Assembly (NCBI GenBank): GCA_020353135.1
Contig: CP070688.1
Span: 3,892,399-3,916,203 of the forward strand
Length of the DNA stretch: 23,805 bases
Direction: 5' to 3'
From: Chloroflexota bacterium
Lineage (GTDB): Bacteria > Chloroflexota > Anaerolineae > Promineifilales > Promineifilaceae
How positions within the stretch are numbered: position 1 is the first letter of the stretch; every line of letters starts with the position of its first letter. Below are positions 15,770-22,619 of this stretch, one piece after another. A program made the translations under genes and the position numbers. A model generated the notes under the pieces. It did no database searches, had not been told where the DNA came from, and worked only from the letters and a program-made list of their open reading frames with translations.

Positions 15770-16609
15770 ATGCCTACCCTTTTCCTGGTCGGCACGCCAA
15801 TAGGCAATTTGGAAGACATCAGCCTCAGGGCGCTGCGCGTGCTACGCGAAGCAACGCTGGTCGCAGCCGAAGATACTCGAGTCACCGGCCGCTTGCTACG
15901 CCACTACAAGATCGCCACCCCCATGGTCAGCTACCACGAGTTTAGCCGCCAAGGGCGGATTGATGAATTGATCGAACGAGCAAAGGCCGGTGACGTCGCC
16001 CTGGTGTCCGATGCCGGGATGCCTGGCCTGTCTGATCCGGGCTATCGGCTTGTCAAAGCAGCTATCGAAGCTGGCTATCAGGTCTCGCCCATACCAGGGC
16101 CTTCGGCGGCTGTGGCCGCCCTGGTGAGCAGCGGCCTGCCAACCGAGAAATATCTCTTTCTGGGCTTCCTGCCTCGCCAACAATCAGCGAGGCGAGCCGC
16201 TCTGCAATCCGTGGCCCAGCTACCCTACACGCTGGTGATCTATGAAGCGCCCCATCGCCTGCTGAACCTACTGGCCGACATCGTCAGCACTCTAGGCGAC
16301 CGCGAGCTGTGCATCGCACGCGAACTGACAAAACTATATGAGGAAACGTGGCGGGGCGCCGCTAGCCAGGCCATCCGTCATTTCAGACAGGGCCAGATCC
16401 GCGGTGAGATCACAGTGGTCATTACCGGCGCCGGCCGGGATGAGGTGAAGTGGGCCGAAACCGAAGTGCTGGCTGAGCTGGAAAAGCAGCTAGCCGAAGG
16501 CGCCAGCAACAAGCAGGCCGTATCTTCCCTGGTCGAACAATCAGGCTGGAACAGGCGCGACGTCTATCGGTTAGCCCTACAGATCAGGAAAGACCATAGC
16601 CAGGAATAA
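15770..16609 (+). CDS. rsmI: 16S rRNA (cytidine-1402 2'-O)-methyltransferase
   Basis: A 279-residue SAM-dependent tetrapyrrole-methylase-fold enzyme that methylates the ribose of C1402 in the 16S decoding site. It opens with TLFLVGTPIGNLEDISLRAL and continues with VAAEDTRVTGRLLRHYKI, VSDAGMPGLSDPGYRLV, the SAM loop PIPGPSAAVAALVSSGLPTE, FLGFLPRQ, VIYEAPHRLLNLLADI, and LCIARELTKLYEETWRG. The C-terminal stretch (about 225-279) is the small helical RsmI extension. Length is typical. The start at ATG 15770 is fixed by the conserved N-terminus; the ribosome site is weak (GAGGC). It lies 24 nt after the stalk protein and ends 7 nt from the stop of the converging lipoprotein gene. The call is secure. 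Confidence 0.96.
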   Translation: MPTLFLVGTPIGNLEDISLRALRVLREATLVAAEDTRVTGRLLRHYKIATPMVSYHEFSRQGRIDELIERAKAGDVALVSDAGMPGLSDPGYRLVKAAIEAGYQVSPIPGPSAAVAALVSSGLPTEKYLFLGFLPRQQSARRAALQSVAQLPYTLVIYEAPHRLLNLLADIVSTLGDRELCIARELTKLYEETWRGAASQAIRHFRQGQIRGEITVVITGAGRDEVKWAETEVLAELEKQLAEGASNKQAVSSLVEQSGWNRRDVYRLALQIRKDHSQE

Positions 16610-16616
16610 CGAGTAG

Positions 16617-18758
16617 CTATTGCTGCCTGGTAAGCGTCAATTCGTAGCCGCTGCCTTCGTTGAAAAACTCTTGAATCAGGATCATCCACTCGCCGTCTTC
16701 AGTAATGCGATAAGATGACAGCCGTTCTGGTAATCCTGACAACGCTGCGTCAACTGAGGTCGCCGTTTCGCCTTGGGGATTCAGTAGGACGATGACCAGG
16801 TCGCGATCGAGGTCGGTTGGCGTTAGCGCGATATTGATGATCTCACCTGCCAGGGCCTGAAACGACCAGCCCACATTTTGATCGGAGGGAAAAGTACCGC
16901 TTACCGTCTCCGAGTATGTGATTGAGCCCGCGATTTCCAATAGATCGTCGCCACCTGCGCTTAACCGAATCTCGTATTCGCCCGGCTCGCCGAAGAACTC
17001 GCGGACCAGGATTAGATATTGACCCTCACCCGGCAGATGCTCTTCGATCTTTTCGGGTTCACCCGCCAGAAATTCATCCCTTGTGGCCACATCATTTAGC
17101 TGCGGATCCAAGAGCCAGATTTCCAGATCAAGATTCTCACCCGACGGCGAAACTTCGATCGTGACCTGATCGCCAGTTAATCCTTCAAAAAACCAGGCGT
17201 GGGCCTCATCTTGCTGCAGAAATTCCCTGCCCGTCTGTCCAAAAGCTAGATCACCGGCATCATAGAAGTTCACTGTACTCTCGCTGCCTTCGCCAAGAGC
17301 CAGTGTGTAAGGGCCTCCGCGACCCGCAAAGCCACGAATCATTATCTTGTAATCGCCTGTGACCGGAAGCGCGAGTCCGGTCGCCACCTCGGCATCACCG
17401 GCAAAACCCTCGTCCAGCACGAGTTCCTCCTGCCCATCGGGTCCGACCACCACGAGAATTACGTCTAGCTGGCCGCTGGCAGAGGTCAATACAATCGAGA
17501 CCTCCTGTCCAGCCGTACCGCCGAATACCCATATATGCTCTCCGTTCTCTGGCAGTTCGGAGTCAATCTCGCCGCCGATTTCGATCCGCCCACCGCCGCC
17601 AAACTGTGGTTCGTCAGCCAGCGTCAAACTGAGTTGATACTGCCCCCCTTCCCTGAAGAACTCGCTGGCCTCGACGATATAGGTCCCTTCGTCCGGCAAC
17701 AATACGTCGGTCAGTACTTCAAGGTCACCGGCATAGCCGCTGTCGATGCTGGCCAGGATATTGCCATCAGGATCTATGAGCACCAGGGTCAAGTCGATGA
17801 TGCCATCTTCCGGCGCCAAAGTAATCGTCGCATATTGCCCACCCCGGCTGTTGAAAGGCCAAAGCTGGTTCGCGTCGTGGCTCAGTTCACCTTTGACCTG
17901 ATCGCCGCTCATTAGCTGCTGTCCAACGACGGGCATATTGGCGCTCAAATTGATCGTGTGCGTCATCTGCTCGAACCGATCCCGGTAGAGTTCCCAGTTT
18001 TCTCGATCTGCTCCCATGAGGAAGAACGTCTGGACGGCTTGTTCCGGATCGACGACCGACAGAAGCCGGAAGGTCAGTTGTTGACTCTCGCTCGTGAAGT
18101 GGCGCGACGCGATACTGTCGAGGTCAACGTACGCAGCTAGTAGATCGCTGGAATCCAAAGCTAAGCGCTGGAAGATCAGCGACTCCTCCTGAGCGCTCTC
18201 ACCCAGGAAAGCAAGTAGACTTGCTGCAGCGTCAGGCGAAGGCGTTATGTCCTCAGACACGAACCCAAGTACGAATCCCCCGCCGATTGCGGGCTGGCCG
18301 GAGATTACATTCTCGCCGGACTGCTGGGAATCAGCAAGCAGTAACACCTGCGGGCCAAAGCCGTCGTGCCAACCTGCAGCCCGCGCCTGATCTGACATGT
18401 CAATCCAATCCGCAGGGGCCGCGATCTGCAACCCTAGACGCTCGTTCCCGAGCTCTCGCCAACCCTCAGGTAAAGCTTGCGCCTCTAACTCTGGGGTCGG
18501 CTCAATGGTTGCGGCAGGCTCAAACGTGGCCGTTGGCTTTGGCGTTTGGGTCGATGTAGGACTCTCTGTTGGGGTCACAGTGGGAGCTATCGTAGGCGTG
18601 AATGCAGGCTGGTTCGTAGTCGTGGCGCCTACCGTGCCCCGAGGCGTAAGTGTTGGCGAAGGTGTAACCTCGGGGCTTTCTGCCCGGCAAGCTGCAAATA
18701 CGGCCGCGCCAAAGATCAAGAGCGCCAGCAGCCGCGTGCCTTTGATTGTCGCTAGCAT
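16617..18758 (-). CDS. Lipoprotein with four tandem PPC-like beta domains
   Basis: A 713-residue exported lipoprotein. The signal peptide has a lipobox (AAVFAAC, Cys24). A Pro/Thr-rich stalk runs from about 25 to 93. An alpha/beta domain (about 95-270) opens WRELGNERLGLQIAAPADWI, resembling PsbP/DcrB-like lipoprotein domains. Four repeats of about 105-113 residues then start near 278, 386, 499 and 604. Each shows polar lead-in, W-x-F, G-Q-x-V-x-I, D-x-x-L-x-x-x-D-P-x-G, a long acidic loop, L-P-x-x-G-x-Y-x-I-x-V and a closing Y-x-L-x-L. This is the outline of bacterial pre-peptidase C-terminal (PPC) domains, but no protease is attached. The ATG at 18758 gives a normal signal peptide; a TTG at 18794 would lengthen it. 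Probably cotranscribed with the LCP gene, 70 nt upstream. Function unknown; binding or scaffolding at the cell surface is inference. Confidence 0.85.
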   Translation of the reverse strand: MLATIKGTRLLALLIFGAAVFAACRAESPEVTPSPTLTPRGTVGATTTNQPAFTPTIAPTVTPTESPTSTQTPKPTATFEPAATIEPTPELEAQALPEGWRELGNERLGLQIAAPADWIDMSDQARAAGWHDGFGPQVLLLADSQQSGENVISGQPAIGGGFVLGFVSEDITPSPDAAASLLAFLGESAQEESLIFQRLALDSSDLLAAYVDLDSIASRHFTSESQQLTFRLLSVVDPEQAVQTFFLMGADRENWELYRDRFEQMTHTINLSANMPVVGQQLMSGDQVKGELSHDANQLWPFNSRGGQYATITLAPEDGIIDLTLVLIDPDGNILASIDSGYAGDLEVLTDVLLPDEGTYIVEASEFFREGGQYQLSLTLADEPQFGGGGRIEIGGEIDSELPENGEHIWVFGGTAGQEVSIVLTSASGQLDVILVVVGPDGQEELVLDEGFAGDAEVATGLALPVTGDYKIMIRGFAGRGGPYTLALGEGSESTVNFYDAGDLAFGQTGREFLQQDEAHAWFFEGLTGDQVTIEVSPSGENLDLEIWLLDPQLNDVATRDEFLAGEPEKIEEHLPGEGQYLILVREFFGEPGEYEIRLSAGGDDLLEIAGSITYSETVSGTFPSDQNVGWSFQALAGEIINIALTPTDLDRDLVIVLLNPQGETATSVDAALSGLPERLSSYRITEDGEWMILIQEFFNEGSGYELTLTRQQ

Positions 18759-18828
18759 ATTGTCAATTGTGGCTCCAGTTGCGGGCCGAGACAAGCTCCC
18801 TAGCTATTCTCCGCAAAGAGACGCCGGA

Positions 18829-20262
18829 TCATTCAGCTTCCGGCACTTGCCAATCACCGCCCAAAATCACCAGGATATCGTATTCTCCACCCAATTGTGA
18901 AGAGTTGCTGATATTCAGCGGCGGCACATCCATTAGTTGTGTCAGGTAAAGGGCAGTTCCAGGATGCGAGCCAAAATCAATGACTTGAGTGCTCCGATAT
19001 TCCGACGAATCAGCATTGCCGACTTCGACGACATTGATGTCATGGCCGACCAAGTAATCTCGAGTTGCTCCGGCAAGACCGAATACCTGCGTTCCGTTGT
19101 GAATCGCGACGCGAGCTTTCTCTTCGGTCATTATCTGGGGCAGATCCTCAATCACCGGCGTCGGGATGGCCGGCGGCGCGAACAGTTGGTCACGCAAGAC
19201 GCGGATCTTGTCCCGCACGGGTACCAGAACGGCTTGCCCGTCAGGCGTGACCTCGTTGTATACGTACTCGTAATTGAGCACTTCAGTCCTGATGTTTTCC
19301 CGCGGGATGTCTTGAGCCAGCAGCGCCAGTTGAAGAGTCTCATTCAAGGAGAGATTCGTTTCGACGTTCTCCTGGAATATGCGCCACATTTCCGGTGCGC
19401 TCGTCAGAAGCTGCGGCGCCATGTTCAGGTCAAGGACTTTGTCGCGCACGGCCATCACGACTTGCTGCTGGCGAGCGGCCCGATCGACGTCACCACCAAA
19501 CGTGGCTCGCGTTCGAGCGTACTTCAGCGCCGTCTGGCCGTCAAGTTCATGCTGACCGGCCTCGATATAGAATGGATCATAACCATAACAGCTGTCGGGA
19601 TAATCCTGGTCGTCGATCGTCTCGGGAACGACAACTTCAATCCCGCCCACCTGATCCACCAATTGGACGAAGGCGTCGAAGTTGACAGTAACGTAATAGT
19701 CAATGCTGATACCTAGGGCCGCTTCGACGGTCTCCTCCGCGAGTCCTGGCCCGCCGTCTGGGTAATCGTACACTTCCCCAAGGAAGTGAGCCTGGTTGAT
19801 TCTATCGACCCCGAAGGTCGGTATTTCAACCCACAGGTCACGCGGCAATGACAGCGCGGCGGCCGACAAGCCCACCGGATCTAGGGTCAAGACCATCATC
19901 GTATCGGTACGCGTCGGACCATCTTCCTCGCAGCGCTGATCGATTCCCAAGAGCAGCATATTTACGCGCTCGCTGCCACTCCATTTCTGAGGTAGCGGGT
20001 TGGAGATGATCGACCGTGGCTCGCCCTCGTCTCCATCAGCCGATGTGCCTCCGTCTGACTCACCACTTACCTCAACCTGGCCAGCCTGACCGAAGTCGGG
20101 ATTCAACGCTTCCAGGTCGTCTGCCAGGCCCAAAACGAATCGAAACAGCCAGAATGAGCTCACTATCAAGAATACCAGGACGACCACCACCAGCAGCCCA
20201 AATCCCCATAGCGGCAGGCGAATACCTGAGCGCGACTGTCTTTTACGGTTCCGTGACGTCAT
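18829..20262 (-). CDS. LCP (LytR-CpsA-Psr) family cell-wall ligase
   Basis: A 477-residue membrane-anchored phosphotransferase-type enzyme. By family it transfers undecaprenyl-linked glycopolymers to peptidoglycan on the outer face. A basic tail (1-15) leads into one membrane helix (about 17-44) and an acidic spacer (50-90). The LCP domain carries MLLLGIDQRCEEDGPTRTDT, ALSLPRDLWVEIP, DRINQAHFLGE, YYVTVNFDAFVQLVDQVGGI, GQHELDGQTALKYARTR and DVDRAARQQQVVMAV; the Arg/Asp residues that bind pyrophosphate lipid are present. A LytR C-terminal domain follows (from about 385, RVAIHNGTQVFGLAGATRDY). ATG 20262 lacks a strong ribosome site but has a clear upstream promoter. It heads a probable two-gene unit with the PPC-repeat lipoprotein. 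Which polymer it ligates cannot be seen. Confidence 0.93.
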   Translation of the reverse strand: MTSRNRKRQSRSGIRLPLWGFGLLVVVVLVFLIVSSFWLFRFVLGLADDLEALNPDFGQAGQVEVSGESDGGTSADGDEGEPRSIISNPLPQKWSGSERVNMLLLGIDQRCEEDGPTRTDTMMVLTLDPVGLSAAALSLPRDLWVEIPTFGVDRINQAHFLGEVYDYPDGGPGLAEETVEAALGISIDYYVTVNFDAFVQLVDQVGGIEVVVPETIDDQDYPDSCYGYDPFYIEAGQHELDGQTALKYARTRATFGGDVDRAARQQQVVMAVRDKVLDLNMAPQLLTSAPEMWRIFQENVETNLSLNETLQLALLAQDIPRENIRTEVLNYEYVYNEVTPDGQAVLVPVRDKIRVLRDQLFAPPAIPTPVIEDLPQIMTEEKARVAIHNGTQVFGLAGATRDYLVGHDINVVEVGNADSSEYRSTQVIDFGSHPGTALYLTQLMDVPPLNISNSSQLGGEYDILVILGGDWQVPEAE

Positions 20263-20296
20263 TGTGCTTTAGATACTACATTTGAGTAGGCAAGGC

Positions 20297-20324
20297 ATTA
20301 TAACATGCCCAGGAACAGGCGCAA
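20297..20324 (-). promoter_or_regulatory. LCP gene promoter
   Basis: On the minus strand TTGCGC (20319-20324) and consensus TATAAT (20297-20302) are 16 nt apart, with TG one base before the -10 (extended -10). Transcription would begin near 20290, giving a leader of roughly 28 nt before ATG 20262. Confidence 0.7.
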
Positions 20325-20328
20325 TTGC

Positions 20329-20356
20329 TTGACAATCAACCTCCAATCTTTATAAT
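20329..20356 (+). promoter_or_regulatory. thrS promoter, full consensus
   Basis: TTGACA (20329-20334) and TATAAT (20351-20356), both perfect, with a 16-nt spacer. Transcription should start near 20363, just before the T-box leader. Its -35 box lies 4 nt from the -35 box of the opposing LCP promoter, so both polymerase sites occupy one helical face region. Confidence 0.85.
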
Positions 20357-20380
20357 GACCGATACAACAACACATGAAAA

Positions 20381-20644
20381 GCGTTGATCGGGACGAATAG
20401 TCGTCGGGCCTGTTCCAGAGAGTGAGAGGCCACGGGCTGAAAGCCCTCACGGCAAAGACGGCGACGAAAACCACCCAGGAGCGAGTTCCTGAACGCCACT
20501 GTCTGAAGGCAACTTGGCCAGTAAGGAACTCCGGTTGGCTCCGTTAGCGGCCACAACGAGAGCGACCCGCTTGTCTGTGGGCGCCGAAGTTGGGTGGAAC
20601 CGCGAGACTAATGCCATCGCCCCAATATGGGCGGTGGCATTTTT
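20381..20644 (+). promoter_or_regulatory. T-box riboswitch of thrS (tRNA-Thr sensing)
   Basis: A class I T-box leader. Stem I is closed by GCGTT (20381-20385) with AACGC (20492-20496), and higher up by TCGTCG (20401-20406) with CGACGA (20462-20467). AGAGAG near 20417-20422 fits the conserved AG bulge. The specifier loop holds ACC (20470-20472), a threonine codon, followed by A as usual. The T-box sequence is TGGGTGGAACCGCG (20591-20604); its UGGA bulge would pair with an acceptor end UCCA. A terminator follows. By family, uncharged tRNA-Thr stabilises the antiterminator and lets thrS be read. The stretch 20263-20722 is otherwise without a gene; small open frames in it are not credible. Confidence 0.93.
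20611..20644 (+). terminator. T-box regulated terminator
   Basis: ATGCCATCGCCC (20611-20622) and GGGCGGTGGCAT (20629-20640) form a 12-bp stem, one pair being T-G, with a 6-nt loop; TTTTT (20640-20644) follows. It begins 6 nt after the T-box sequence. It is the competing structure to the antiterminator and the best intrinsic terminator in the window. Confidence 0.93.
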
Positions 20645-20712
20645 GGTGTCTTGCGGGTTCAGCGTAGCTGTACACACATGACTGGACGCACCTACCTTGC
20701 ATTTGACCTTAT

Positions 20713-20717
20713 GGAGG
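20713..20717 (+). promoter_or_regulatory. Ribosome-binding site that sets the thrS start
   Basis: GGAGG ends 5 nt before ATG 20723. It overlaps the in-frame ATG 20711, which has no site of its own, and excludes the far-upstream in-frame ATG 20627 that lies inside the regulated terminator. Confidence 0.8.
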
Positions 20718-20722
20718 CTAGC

Positions 20723-22552
20723 ATGGCAGAAGAAAGTAGCATACCGTATTCAGAAACACATCTATACCGGGTTCGGCACTCGGCGGCCCACGTGATGGCC
20801 GAGGCAGTGCTCGGCCTATTTCCCGAGGCGAAGCTGGCCATCGGCCCGCCGATTGAAGATGGATTCTACTACGACTTCGATCTGGGCAAAGATGAAGACG
20901 GAAAGCCCGTCACTTTCTCGCCTGAAAACATCCAGGCCATCGAACAGCGGATGAAAAAGCTGCTTAAGCAAAATGTAGTTTTTGAGCAATCTACCATGGA
21001 CATCGACGAGGCCTTGGAATTCTTTGCCGACGAGCCATACAAGGTAGAGCTTATTCACGAACTGGCTGCCGGGAAAGTTGATGAGAATGGCGCACCTATT
21101 AACGAGCCGGTGACGGAGGTTGGCATCTATCAACATCGCGCATTCGTGGATTTGTGCCGTGGTCCTCATGTTGCGTCGACAAACAAGATCCGGGCCAATG
21201 CGGTGAAGCTGCTACGCACAGGCGGCGCCTACTGGCGAGGTGATGAGAGCCGCTCTCAACTGCAGCGCATCTATGGCACAGCATGGGAAAATCGTCTCGA
21301 ATTGGACGCCTATCTCAAGCAGCTTCAAGAAGCGAAGGCGCGCGATCACCGTCGCCTGGGAAAGGAACTCGAACTCTTCCACATTTCGCCGACGGTCGGA
21401 AGCGGGCTGCCACTGTGGTTGCCGAAAGGCGCAATCTTGCGCGAAACCCTGGAGTCATTCTTGCGCCAGGCTCAGTTGGAGCGCGGCTATTTGCCTGTGG
21501 TTACGCCTCATATCGCCAAGGTCGATCTCTACGTCAAGAGCGGCCACTTCCCTTACTTCAGCGACAGCCAGTACACGCCAATTGACGTCGACGGCGAGTT
21601 GTTCTTGTTAAGGCCAATGAATTGCCCCCATCACATTGAAATATACAAGAGCCAGCCCATGAGCTATCGCGATCTACCCTATCGATTGGCCGAGTTTGGC
21701 ACAGTTTATCGCTACGAGCAGAGCGGCGAGTTGAGCGGGCTAACGAGAGTACGCGGTTTCACGATCGACGATTCGCACCTCTTTGTGACACCAGAGCAAC
21801 TGGAAGAGGAATTCATCGACGTGGTGCGCCTGATCCAGTATATCTTTGAATCGATGGGCTTCTCGGACTTCAGGGCTCGGCTCGGCACCGATGATCGCGA
21901 AGGCGACAAATATGCCGGATCTCCCGAGATGTGGTCGAAAGCAATCAGCGCGATTCAGAAGGCGGCCGACAAGGTAGGTCTACGCTACTCGATTGAGCCT
22001 GGCGAGGCGGCCTTCTATGGGCCGAAACTAGATTTCATCGTCCGCGACGTGCTCAAGAGAGACTGGCAGCTCGGAACAGTTCAGGTCGACTTCTTGTTGC
22101 CGGAACGGTTTGAACTGGAGTACAAGGCCGAAGACGGACAGAAGCACCGGCCTGCCATGATACATCGTGCGCCATTCGGGAGCATGGAACGCTTCATTGG
22201 CATCCTGATCGAACATTTCAACGGCGCATTCCCGGTGTGGTTGTCGCCCGTTCAGGCGGTGATGATTCCCATCACCGACCAACACGTTGCCTACGCCAAA
22301 CAGGTCGCCGAAGAATTAAGACAGAGCGGCATGAGGGTGGAAGTCGACGCCAGCAACAACCGGATGAACGCCAAGATCCGCGATGCGCAATTGCAGAAGG
22401 TTCCCTACATGCTGATCGTCGGCGACAAAGAAGTAAATAGCGGGGCGGTAGCCGTACGCACGCGGGCCAATGAAGATCGCGGGGCAATGCCCCTGGCCGA
22501 TTTCAAGGAGCATGCTCTGAGACTAATTGAAGAAAAATCCCTGTCTCTATGA
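20723..22552 (+). CDS. thrS: Threonyl-tRNA synthetase without TGS domain
   Basis: A 609-residue class II synthetase that charges tRNA-Thr. The usual N-terminal TGS domain (about 60 residues) is absent: the editing domain starts almost at once with LYRVRHSAAHVMAEAVLG (His19, His23) and continues with IGPPIEDGFYYDFDLGKDED and DLCRGPHV (Cys145). The catalytic domain contains LFLLRPMNCPHHIEIYKSQP (zinc ligand Cys301), the motif 2 region YRLAEFGTVYRYEQSGELSG, LTRVRGFTIDD, and motif 3 in HRAPFGSMERFIGILIEHF. The anticodon-binding domain spans about 505-609. TGS-less ThrRS is known in cyanobacteria and, to my recollection, Chloroflexi, so this is a lineage trait rather than damage. No T or U start upstream restores a TGS domain. 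Expression is controlled by the T-box leader. Confidence 0.96.
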   Translation: MAEESSIPYSETHLYRVRHSAAHVMAEAVLGLFPEAKLAIGPPIEDGFYYDFDLGKDEDGKPVTFSPENIQAIEQRMKKLLKQNVVFEQSTMDIDEALEFFADEPYKVELIHELAAGKVDENGAPINEPVTEVGIYQHRAFVDLCRGPHVASTNKIRANAVKLLRTGGAYWRGDESRSQLQRIYGTAWENRLELDAYLKQLQEAKARDHRRLGKELELFHISPTVGSGLPLWLPKGAILRETLESFLRQAQLERGYLPVVTPHIAKVDLYVKSGHFPYFSDSQYTPIDVDGELFLLRPMNCPHHIEIYKSQPMSYRDLPYRLAEFGTVYRYEQSGELSGLTRVRGFTIDDSHLFVTPEQLEEEFIDVVRLIQYIFESMGFSDFRARLGTDDREGDKYAGSPEMWSKAISAIQKAADKVGLRYSIEPGEAAFYGPKLDFIVRDVLKRDWQLGTVQVDFLLPERFELEYKAEDGQKHRPAMIHRAPFGSMERFIGILIEHFNGAFPVWLSPVQAVMIPITDQHVAYAKQVAEELRQSGMRVEVDASNNRMNAKIRDAQLQKVPYMLIVGDKEVNSGAVAVRTRANEDRGAMPLADFKEHALRLIEEKSLSL

Positions 22553-22581
22553 GCGAGCGCTCGAATTCGGAGCCAAGCGTG

Positions 22582-22606
22582 GGGAAGTGGCCAGTCACCC
22601 CTTCCC
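22582..22606. terminator. Weak hairpin between converging thrS and membrane-protein genes
   Basis: GGGAAG (22582-22587) and CTTCCC (22601-22606) pair, with two more inner pairs after a mismatch. It lies 29 nt after the thrS stop and 13 nt after the stop of the opposing gene. There is no proper T-tract on either strand. A bidirectional terminator is possible from its position only. Confidence 0.35.
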
Positions 22607-22619
22607 TATCGCCCTTGCC

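Noticed and set aside
18397..18900. 167-codon + strand frame overlapping the lipoprotein and LCP ends
   Set aside because: Its Val/Gly-rich repeat is the complement of the Pro/Thr stalk codons of the lipoprotein, and it has no ribosome site or conserved feature.
20627..20722. ATG at 20627 as the thrS start
   Set aside because: It lies inside the loop and stem of the T-box terminator, has no ribosome site, and the extra residues do not form a TGS domain.
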